Part shown: positions 1 to 4,915 of the stretch, one piece after another
Layout: every line of letters begins with the position of its first letter
How positions within the stretch are numbered: the stretch's first letter is position 1
Origin: Bacteroidota bacterium
GTDB lineage: Bacteria; Bacteroidota; Bacteroidia; Bacteroidales; B39-G9
Length of the DNA stretch: 5,410 bases
Direction of reading: 5' to 3'
Assembly: GCA_003648455.1 (NCBI GenBank)
Contig: QMPG01000242.1
Span: forward strand, 1-5,410
The notes under the pieces: generated by a model
The model's input: only the letters and a program-made list of their open reading frames with translations
Told to the model about the DNA's origin: nothing
Databases searched by the model: none
Program-made: the position numbers and the translations under genes

Positions 1-794
1 ATCAAGATGATGAAGAGAATATAGATGATGAAAAGGTAGCAATTCTACCGCAGGATAAAAGCATACAAATGAATAATATTGAATTTCAATATGATAAACC
101 ACATGGCGAAATGGTACTGAAAGGTGTAAACTTAACAATCCCGGAAAATAAAATAACAGCAATTGTTGGAACAAGTGGCAGTGGAAAAACCACTTTGGTA
201 AAGCTTCTTTTAGGTTTTTATGAAGTTAATACTGGCGAAATACTAATTGGAGAAAATAAACTGGAAAACTTCTCGCAAGCATGGTGGCGTGGGCAAATTG
301 GAGCAGTAATGCAAGAAGGTTTTATTTTTAATGATACAATTGCAAAGAATATTGCCGTTGGGCAGGAAAATGTAAATAAAGAAAAATTATTGGAAGCTGT
401 AAAAACTGCAAATATTCAAGAATTTATTGAAAGTTTACCACTTGGTTATAATACAAAAATTGGTGGTGAAGGTCATGGATTAAGTCAAGGACAAAAGCAA
501 AGAATATTGATTGCAAGAGCTGTATATAAAAATCCACAGTATCTATTTTTTGATGAAGCAACAAACTCACTTGATGCCAATAATGAGCGGATTATTATGG
601 ATAATTTGAATAGATTTTTCAAAGGTAGAACGGTTGTAGTGGTAGCCCACAGATTAAGTACAGTAAAGAATGCTGACCAAATTGTAGTAATAGAAAAAGG
701 TAAAATAATAGAAACAGGAACACATAAGGAGTTGACGAAGTTAAGAGGTGGATATTATGAATTGGTTAAGAATCAGTTGGAATTAGGTAATTAG
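1..794 (+). CDS. ABC exporter ATP-binding domain (C-terminal part, 5' partial)
   Basis: This is the nucleotide-binding domain that powers a fused ABC exporter at the inner membrane. The frame is open to the left window edge (first full codon at base 3), so the Met codon at 69 is internal; an acidic stretch (QDDEENIDDEK) before it is probably the linker from the missing membrane domain. All ATPase motifs are present. Counting from the Met at 69, these are Walker A GTSGSGKT (34-41), a Q-loop in VMQEG, signature LSQGQKQR, Walker B YLFFDEAT, D-loop SLDA and switch histidine in VVVAHRLS. The protein ends normally about 40 residues after the switch histidine. An HlyD-family adaptor gene follows 91 bp downstream, which points to type I secretion of a peptide or protein. 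In Bacteroidota such transporters often carry an N-terminal C39 peptidase, but that part is out of view. The substrate is unknown. An exporter ATPase is certain; the peptidase-containing subtype is inference. Confidence 0.95.
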   Translation, partial: QDDEENIDDEKVAILPQDKSIQMNNIEFQYDKPHGEMVLKGVNLTIPENKITAIVGTSGSGKTTLVKLLLGFYEVNTGEILIGENKLENFSQAWWRGQIGAVMQEGFIFNDTIAKNIAVGQENVNKEKLLEAVKTANIQEFIESLPLGYNTKIGGEGHGLSQGQKQRILIARAVYKNPQYLFFDEATNSLDANNERIIMDNLNRFFKGRTVVVVAHRLSTVKNADQIVVIEKGKIIETGTHKELTKLRGGYYELVKNQLELGN

Positions 795-795
795 T

Positions 796-881
796 TAATG
801 CGTTAATTGGATAATGCGTTAATTTTCACATTATTGCATTACCACATTACCACATTACCACATTATCAAATTAACACATTA
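796..881. repeat. Octamer-repeat spacer forming a large imperfect inverted repeat
   Basis: Nearly the whole gap between the exporter and hlyD is built on an 8-bp period. On the left are AATGCGTT, AATTGGAT and AATGCGTT (797-820), so a 13-bp exact direct repeat, TAATGCGTTAATT, occurs at 796 and 812. On the right are seven units ending in ATT (825-880), three of them identical ACCACATT copies (841-864). Read on the minus strand, the right-hand units from 880 backwards are AATGTGTT, AATTTGAT and AATGTGGT. They match the left units at 20 of 24 positions, so 796-820 can pair with 857-881. I recall similar AATGTGnT repeats from spacers of other Bacteroidota. The role is unknown; it could adjust expression of the two genes or be a neutral dispersed repeat. 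Confidence 0.85.
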
Positions 882-885
882 GTAA

Positions 886-2187
886 ATGTCAGAGTTAAAG
901 AAAATAGACAAGATAGAAATCAGAAGTGAGGAAGTTCAAGATATACTTGGAGCAACTCCTCGTTGGATAATTCGTGCAGGAATTTCTGTGATATTATTGG
1001 TTGTAGTTTCTTTATTGATTGGCAGTTGGTTTTTTAAGTATCCAGATATTATTCAATCAAGGATAACGCTTACAACACAAAATCCACCAGCTTCGCTTAT
1101 TGCCAAAAATAGTGGAAAAATAACTAATATTTTCGTTTCAGAAAAACAAGTAGTAAAACAAAATCAGATAATTGCCATTATTGAAAACACAGCAAATTAT
1201 AAAGAGGTTTTAAAACTTGAAACCCTATTAAATAAACAAAAAGAGAATTCATTATTAATTGATTCCATCAATTTTGTCCTTGGCGAATTGCAACAAAGCT
1301 ACTCGGCTTACTCTCGACTTTTGCATGCTTATAATAATTTTAAAGAACTGGATTATTATAATAAGAAAATAGAATCCGTTAAGCAACAGAAACGAGATTT
1401 TAAGCTTTATTACGACCGACTTTGGACACAAAGAGGAATGAAAGAGCAAGAACTGAAACTTGCAAAACAGCAATTTGAAAGAGATAAATCACTTTTTGAG
1501 AAAGATGTTTATTCCAAATCAGATTTTGAAAAGGCAGAAAAAACATATTTGCAAGAAAAGCTAAGCTTTGAAAATATCCGCACTACCCTTGCTAATACAC
1601 AAATGCAAATTAATCAGCTCGACCAACAAATACTTGATTTGCAATTACAAGAAAGCAAAGAACAAAATCGACAAGAAATTGCTATTGATGAGGCTCAACA
1701 AAACTTAAAAAGTCAGATAAAACAATGGAAACAACGTTATTTGATTATTTCGCCAATTGACGGAAAAGTTACTTTTACCAAAATTTGGAGTAAAAATCAG
1801 AATGTACAAACTGGTGAAATAGTGGCTACGATTATCCCAAAAAAAGCTACTGACATAATTGGAAAAGTTGAAATTCCTGCAATCGGAGTCGGAAAAGTAA
1901 AATTAGGACAAACAGTGAATATTAAGTTTGACAATTTCCCATATATGGAATTTGGACTTTTACGAGGAACTATAAAATCTATTTCATTAATACCTATTCA
2001 AACCGAAAATGGAGCAATTTACACTGCCGAAATTGAAATACCAGATACTTTAATTTCAAATTATGGCAAACACTTAAAGTTCTCACAAGAAATGACAGGT
2101 ACGGCAGATATTATAACCGATGATATACGACTTTTAGAAAGATTTTTAAATCCTTTGAAATCTATCTGGAGAAATAATATTGAGTAA
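886..2187 (+). CDS. HlyD-family periplasmic adaptor (membrane fusion) protein
   Basis: This is the adaptor that links the inner-membrane ABC exporter to an outer-membrane TolC-like channel. The protein has 433 residues, a usual length for the family. A cytoplasmic tail of about 30 residues precedes one membrane anchor (about 31-50, ISVILLVVVSLLIGSWFF), followed by FKYPD, typical of Bacteroidota members. Residues about 68-100 form the first half of a biotinyl-lipoyl domain (LIAKNSGKITNIFVSEKQVV). A long Gln/Lys/Glu-rich coiled-coil hairpin spans about 105-285, with a probable tip around LFEKDVYSKSDF (203-214). The second lipoyl half follows (SPIDGKVTFTKIWSKNQNVQTGE, 289-311, in two parts), then a beta-barrel region (about 325-410). 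ATG 886 is the first start in the open frame and places the anchor correctly; no Shine-Dalgarno box is visible and the leader is repeat sequence. It is probably co-transcribed with the exporter. The gene looks intact; the cargo is not identifiable here. Confidence 0.95.
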   Translation: MSELKKIDKIEIRSEEVQDILGATPRWIIRAGISVILLVVVSLLIGSWFFKYPDIIQSRITLTTQNPPASLIAKNSGKITNIFVSEKQVVKQNQIIAIIENTANYKEVLKLETLLNKQKENSLLIDSINFVLGELQQSYSAYSRLLHAYNNFKELDYYNKKIESVKQQKRDFKLYYDRLWTQRGMKEQELKLAKQQFERDKSLFEKDVYSKSDFEKAEKTYLQEKLSFENIRTTLANTQMQINQLDQQILDLQLQESKEQNRQEIAIDEAQQNLKSQIKQWKQRYLIISPIDGKVTFTKIWSKNQNVQTGEIVATIIPKKATDIIGKVEIPAIGVGKVKLGQTVNIKFDNFPYMEFGLLRGTIKSISLIPIQTENGAIYTAEIEIPDTLISNYGKHLKFSQEMTGTADIITDDIRLLERFLNPLKSIWRNNIE

Positions 2188-2205
2188 AAGAAAAATATGA
2201 ATTTA

Positions 2206-2295
2206 CACCCTCGCCAAAGCGGACATACACATCCTCCAAACGCCAAAACCCTCGCCAAAGCCTTTTGCAGCAAGAGGCTGTCTGTGGAATGTCTA
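2206..2295. repeat. GC-rich island with 14-bp direct repeat and hairpin
   Basis: Directly after hlyD the composition changes: 32 of the 60 bases at 2221-2280 are G or C, far above the AT-rich surroundings. ACCCTCGCCAAAGC occurs twice (2207-2220 and 2248-2261, 41 bp apart). A stem of 8 pairs (2259-2266 with 2272-2279, one G-U pair, loop GCAGC) lies at the right side. No T-run follows the stem, so it does not look like an intrinsic terminator. An open frame crosses the island (ATG 2197 to TGA 2307, 36 codons, 9 nt after hlyD), but the peptide resembles nothing I know. A dispersed repeat or mobile-element scar is more likely than a gene. Confidence 0.5.
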
Positions 2296-2544
2296 CTCAT
2301 AATGTGACGAATTAATAGAGTCCGTAAATTTTATATACTTGAATTATAACAAAAAACATTACAATGATAATAAAGTCATCACCCAACTATATAAAAAATA
2401 GATTCTATTCTAATAATCCAAAAAGTTTGAGAAAGGATTAAAATCAAGCACTATTTATCCAACTTCAAATAATCCGACCTCTTTACAAATAAATTTACGT
2501 TTTCACGCCGACCAAAATCCCATTTTCCCAAAAAAAGGCTTAAT

Positions 2545-2583
2545 ACTAAGTGTTTATACTTAGTTTTTACGTGTTTATACGTA
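2545..2583. promoter_or_regulatory. Paired palindromes, possible operator
   Basis: Two inverted repeats share the same 6-nt centre GTTTAT. The first is ACTAAGT-GTTTAT-ACTTAGT (2545-2564); the second is TACGT-GTTTAT-ACGTA (2568-2583). The centres are 21 bp apart, two helical turns. The arms differ in sequence but each remains self-complementary, and GTGTTTATAC is identical in both. The second palindrome ends where the proposed -33 element of the next promoter begins, a natural place for a repressor or activator. Alternatively the first palindrome, followed by TTTTT (2564-2568), could be a weak terminator of upstream transcription. Confidence 0.45.
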
Positions 2584-2614
2584 TTGTATTTTTGAAATAT
2601 GTTTTTTAACTTTG
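2584..2614 (+). promoter_or_regulatory. Bacteroidota-type promoter for the 42-residue gene
   Basis: TAACTTTG (2607-2614) matches the Bacteroidota -7 consensus TAnnTTTG exactly. A TTG (2584-2586) lies 20 bp upstream, in the expected place for the -33 element. Transcription would start near 2620, leaving a leader of about 50 nt before ATG 2674. A second -7-like match, TATTTTTG (2587-2594), has no TTG at the right distance. Confidence 0.5.
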
Positions 2615-2673
2615 ATGATGAGTACAAACAAGAGTATTCATTATAATTTAAATCATAATTTAAAATCATAATC

Positions 2674-2802
2674 ATGGCACTTAAAACAGGACCAAAACGG
2701 ATTGCTAAATCAACAGGAAAACCAGACAGACGAGCACGAGATAATAAAGACACGCCTGGAAATACACCATCATTAAAGCCACCAAAACGAAAGAAATCGT
2801 AG
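2674..2802 (+). CDS. Small basic, proline-rich protein (42 residues)
   Basis: An open frame of 42 codons runs from ATG 2674 to TAG 2800-2802. The protein begins MALKTGPKRIAKSTGKPD, continues with RRARDNKD, and ends in a Lys/Pro tail (LKPPKRKKS). About one third of the residues are Lys or Arg, with only a few Asp and no Glu, Cys or aromatic residues. There is no hydrophobic segment, signal peptide or double-glycine leader, so it does not look like cargo of the exporter upstream. Such composition suggests a disordered, nucleic-acid- or ribosome-binding peptide, but this is inference. Support for a real gene comes from the well-placed promoter about 60 bp upstream, the AT-rich A-tract leader and the higher GC content than the flanks. 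I do not recognise a named family. A 100-codon antisense frame overlaps it and looks spurious. Confidence 0.55.
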   Translation: MALKTGPKRIAKSTGKPDRRARDNKDTPGNTPSLKPPKRKKS

Positions 2803-2943
2803 AAGCTTCAATTATTTTTGGAGCTATATTTTAACAGCTGATATTTTAAATCAGATTAGCTTTTGCGCTATTTATCACATTAGAATAATATTATGGTGAA
2901 CTATTCTGCCAAGAAATGAATAGAAATATTTTAAACAATTAAT

Positions 2944-3150
2944 ATGGCAAATTATTATGTAAACAAGAATTCACAAGCAAATGGAGACCATGAAGTGCAT
3001 AAAGAGGGCTGCAGTTATATGCCTGATGTATCCAACAGAATTTTTCTTGGAAATTTTCTAAGCTGTAAAGATGCAGTTGAAGAAGCAAAAAAGCATTATT
3101 CCAAATCAAATGGCTGCTATTATTGTAGTAATGAATGTCATACTACATAA
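2944..3150 (+). CDS. Small Cys/His-rich, probably zinc-binding protein (68 residues)
   Basis: A short cytoplasmic protein with no signal peptide or membrane segment. Conserved-looking features in order are YYVNKNSQANGDHEVH (4-19), GC (22-23), a Pro at 27, NRIFLGNF (31-38), SCKDAVEEAKKHY (40-52) and GCYYCSNECH (57-66). It has five cysteines (23, 41, 58, 61, 65) and His 16, 19 and 66. The order His-x3-Gly-Cys, a middle segment, an Ala-rich helix, then Cys-x2-Cys resembles the Ada-like metal-binding fold, so zinc binding is a reasonable inference. I recall close relatives annotated as hypothetical in Bacteroidota and some proteobacteria, without known function. The start at 2944 gives the usual short N-terminus (MANYYVNKN) after an A-rich leader. 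A -7-like TATTTTTG (2813-2820) lies about 125 bp upstream, but without a clear -33 box. A strong terminator follows, so it appears to be a separate transcription unit or the end of one. Confidence 0.85.
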   Translation: MANYYVNKNSQANGDHEVHKEGCSYMPDVSNRIFLGNFLSCKDAVEEAKKHYSKSNGCYYCSNECHTT

Positions 3151-3160
3151 ATAAATAATT

Positions 3161-3194
3161 GGGTTCTTTGGATTTATTTAAAGAACCTGATTTT
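3161..3194 (+). terminator. Intrinsic terminator of the 68-residue gene
   Basis: GGTTCTTT (3162-3169) pairs perfectly with AAAGAACC (3180-3187), extended by one outer G-U pair and two inner G-U pairs. A TTTT run (3191-3194) follows three bases later. The stem starts 11 bp after the stop codon. The A-rich upstream side could give weaker termination in the other direction. Confidence 0.7.
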
Positions 3195-3314
3195 ACTTAT
3201 TAAGTTATAGACAGACCTTAGGTATAATATTAAGTTGATATATTATTCTAAATTACTAATAATATATTTTATAATACATTCTATGCAACACACAAATATC
3301 TAATTATTTAACAA

Positions 3315-3492
3315 ATGCAAAAAAACCACAGAACACCACCCTAACGGGTATCTTAACATACCAGAAATGAAAACTATGATTCTTGGTAGTTATCTACCGC
3401 CTAAGAAAAAATGGGATTACGAATTCTACTATCCCAACTCTCAAAATAGGTTTTGGAAATGTAAAATGTATAATTCATTCAAAAGGCAGTGA
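3315..3492 (+). pseudogene. 5' fragment of a uracil-DNA-glycosylase-superfamily gene
   Basis: The frame containing ATG 3367 encodes MKTMILGSYLPPKKKW, then DYEFYYPNSQNRFWK. The first part matches the active-site-region motif (ILGS-x-PP) of UDG-superfamily base-excision glycosylases; YYPN..NRFWK is the next conserved block. The match then stops: after about 12 unrelated residues the frame ends at TGA 3490-3492, whereas intact relatives have roughly 170-200 residues. Upstream, ATG 3315 begins MQK and leaves the frame in an A7 run (3319-3325). Removing one A restores MQKTTEHHPNGYLNIPE continuous with MKTMILGS, a typical N-terminus for such proteins. The gene is therefore broken twice, by a 1-bp shift and by loss of the last three quarters. 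The 3' break lies near 3455-3460. No catalytic C-terminal motif remains, so no activity is expected. Confidence 0.6.
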
Positions 3493-3575
3493 AGGTAACA
3501 TTGACGGAACTGATGTGTCAAGTCAATATTCAGATAAAGCAGATGGAGTAAATTATAAAAACCTAAATAACAAAG
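3460..3575 (+). pseudogene. Possible out-of-frame N-terminus of the SLATT-like gene
   Basis: One frame stays open from 3383 to 3643 without any ATG. Within it, after the glycosylase fragment ends, are residues including SSQYSDKADGVNYKN and NKDVYK. The SDKAD...K pattern resembles what I remember of N-termini just before the first membrane helix of SLATT_3/DUF4231-type proteins. Dropping one G at about 3587-3588 would join DVYK to VKFLQLGVMAVFSYVHA of the next gene. This would mean a 1-bp frameshift plus loss of the original start codon. The similarity is from memory, so this is tentative; the stretch may simply be non-coding. Confidence 0.3.
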
Positions 3576-4373
3576 ATGTTTATAAAGGTAAAGTTTTTAC
3601 AACTAGGAGTAATGGCAGTATTTTCATACGTCCACGCTGTTGAACCCAAAATGTGGCTGTTCATAGTTTCGGGCTTGTTATTATTTATTAGTATGGGAAT
3701 TACAATATTGCTTAAAGTTAAAAAATTTGAAGATATTTGGTATCAATCAAGAGCATTGGCTGAATCTTGTAAAACTCTAACTTGGAGATATATAACTTGT
3801 TCAGAGTTGTTTGAAAAATCATTATCTGCCGAAAATGCTAAGAAAATCTTTGTTGATAGAATAAGAAGTATCGTTGATGAGGTCAAAGATTTGACATCTA
3901 AATTAAACTCAAAAACATTAAATTTGCCTATTGTCACAAGTAAAATGAAAGAAGTTAGAACCCTTTCTACCAATGAGAGAAAAAAACTTTTTGTTGAAAA
4001 ACGTATAAATGATCAAAAAAATCGGTATTCTACGAGAGTAGAATTTAATCAAAAAAGGCATAATTTCTGGTTCTGGGTAATTTTTACTTTTCAATTTTTA
4101 TCAATTGTTGCGATAGTATATCTAATAAAAACACCTAATTCGAATTGGAATTTTGTAGGATTGTTCACCACTATTTCTGCTTTAAGTTGGTTACAATTAA
4201 AACGACATCAAGAATTAAAAGAAGCTTATACAACAGCAACACAAGAATTAAATTTTATAGTAGAATTATCTGAGAATGTTAAAACTGATATTGAATTATC
4301 CAAATTTGTTTTGGATTCTGAAAATGCAATATCAAGAGAACATACATTATGGGTAGCACAGAGAAGAAAATAA
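3576..4373 (+). CDS. SLATT/DUF4231-like multi-pass membrane protein (predicted 2TM effector family)
   Basis: The reading frame encodes up to 265 residues. Membrane segments are likely at about 7-20 (weak), 27-46 (WLFIVSGLLLFISMGITILL), 164-184 (FWFWVIFTFQFLSIVAIVYL) and 191-207. After the second comes FEDIWYQSRALAESCKTLTWRY (51-72, in two parts FEDIWYQSRA and LAESCKTLTWRY); the C-terminus has LKRHQELKEAY, ELNFIVELSE and ISREHTLWVAQRR. A repeated plan of two membrane helices plus a cytosolic helix, with WYQ.RA.AES.K..TWR and REH..W.ARR motifs, fits the SLATT_3-SLATT_1/DUF4231 group. Burroughs and colleagues predicted SLATT proteins to be pore-forming effectors linked to nucleotide-signal-dependent conflict systems. 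No sensor, SLOG or cyclase partner is visible here. The start is uncertain: ATG 3576, 3612 (MAVFSY) and 3651 (MWLFIV) are in frame, and none has a clear ribosome site. Intact relatives, as I remember them, have about 40-50 more N-terminal residues, so it may be truncated. Confidence 0.75.
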   Translation: MFIKVKFLQLGVMAVFSYVHAVEPKMWLFIVSGLLLFISMGITILLKVKKFEDIWYQSRALAESCKTLTWRYITCSELFEKSLSAENAKKIFVDRIRSIVDEVKDLTSKLNSKTLNLPIVTSKMKEVRTLSTNERKKLFVEKRINDQKNRYSTRVEFNQKRHNFWFWVIFTFQFLSIVAIVYLIKTPNSNWNFVGLFTTISALSWLQLKRHQELKEAYTTATQELNFIVELSENVKTDIELSKFVLDSENAISREHTLWVAQRRK

Positions 4374-4400
4374 CGAAATAGCCAATAATGAACTGAGTTA

Positions 4401-4433
4401 AACTTAAGTAAAAATTGTATAAGTTGATTTTTT
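4401..4433 (+). terminator. Weak candidate terminator after the SLATT-like gene
   Basis: AACTTA (4401-4406) can pair with TAAGTT (4420-4425) across a 13-nt loop, and six Ts follow at 4428-4433. The position, 28 bp after the stop codon, is right, but the stem is short and AT-rich. Confidence 0.35.
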
Positions 4434-4436
4434 AAA

Positions 4437-4545
4437 TTGAGTATCATAACTCAAAAAAATATATTTTCAAAGCAATAAGAAAAGTATGTTAATTCTACCG
4501 TTACTGTGTTAAGCTCATTTTCAGTTTTCTTATTTGAGTATTATG
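4437..4545. other. Nested, mutually exclusive inverted repeats
   Basis: TTGAGT (4437-4442) and ACTCAA (4449-4454) form a short local hairpin. The same ACTCAA(A) can instead pair with TTTGAGT (4533-4539). In that longer structure AATAAGAAAA (4474-4483) pairs perfectly with TTTTCTTATT (4525-4534), sharing a base or two at the joint, and CATA (4445-4448) can pair with TATG (4542-4545). Left-arm segments are separated by an 18-nt bulge, whereas the right arm is continuous. No open frame or promoter is evident. It could be an mRNA 3' structure, a small RNA or chance in AT-rich DNA. Confidence 0.35.
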
Positions 4546-4590
4546 GATGCTATTTTATTACACGTTTATTAGGAAATAAGAAATAATCCC

Positions 4591-4630
4591 TCAACTACCA
4601 CTGAAGTTGCAAGATTTTAGTGGTAGTTGA
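4591..4630. repeat. Perfect 12-bp inverted repeat (long hairpin)
   Basis: TCAACTACCACT (4591-4602) and AGTGGTAGTTGA (4619-4630) are exact reverse complements around a 16-nt loop. Three more pairs (one G-U, two A-U) can form inside, leaving a loop of about 10 nt. It stands out because it is long, mixed in composition and lies alone in a very AT-rich gap. No T-run follows on either strand, so it is not a standard intrinsic terminator. It could be a small mobile-element remnant, a dispersed palindrome, a protein-binding site or an RNA element. Confidence 0.7.
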
Positions 4631-4915
4631 ATATAAAAACAATTGTAAAAAAAGGTGTTGTTAGTAGGTGATTTTATGTCAAAATAAGTAGTTCTTTTTT
4701 TTAATAACTTGTTATTTGGATTGGTTTTATTTGTATATTTAGGGTTTGAATTATGACTGTTTTGTTTTAGAGATAATAATGATATAAGCATGATAATTAA
4801 GAATATATATTAAATGTAGCCTATAAAATAATATAGTAGAAAATACAATAAATTACTAAAGCAATAATAAAAACGACCAACAAAATATATAATATTCAGA
4901 ATTTTATAATAAGTT
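4631..4915. other. AT-rich stretch with no recognisable gene
   Basis: About 285 bp between the 12-bp hairpin and the next start codon contain no convincing coding frame, RNA gene or repeat. The only frame of note is antisense (4591-4791, 66 codons); its Asn/Lys/Ser/Thr-rich, low-complexity translation is what AT-rich spacer produces by chance. A promoter for the next gene is expected here, but no exact TAnnTTTG with a properly spaced TTG was found; TAGGGTTTG near 4739 is one base too long. Confidence 0.5.

Noticed and set aside
1255..1473. Antisense 72-codon frame inside hlyD
   Set aside because: It lies wholly within the well-supported coiled-coil coding region and is a shadow of it.
2364..2441. 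A 25-codon frame starting at ATG 2364
   Set aside because: It is too short, lacks a promoter or composition signal, and its translation is typical of AT-rich spacer.
2061..2753. Antisense open frames of 79 codons (2061-2300) and 100 codons (2451-2753)
   Set aside because: The first overlaps the 3' end of hlyD and the GC-rich island, the second overlaps the 42-residue gene. Their translations show no family-like motifs, and better plus-strand explanations exist.
2838..2854. CTGAT/ATCAG stem after the 42-residue gene as a terminator
   Set aside because: Only five pairs, with poor extension and no properly placed T-run directly after it.
3238..3267. 10-bp inverted repeat ATATATTATT/AATAATATAT with a 10-nt loop
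   Set aside because: It is made only of A and T in a very AT-rich stretch, so chance is likely; the short run of T after it is not enough to call a terminator.
3743..4447. Antisense frames of 76 and 73 codons over the SLATT-like gene
   Set aside because: They are shadows of a gene with clear membrane segments and conserved motifs on the plus strand.
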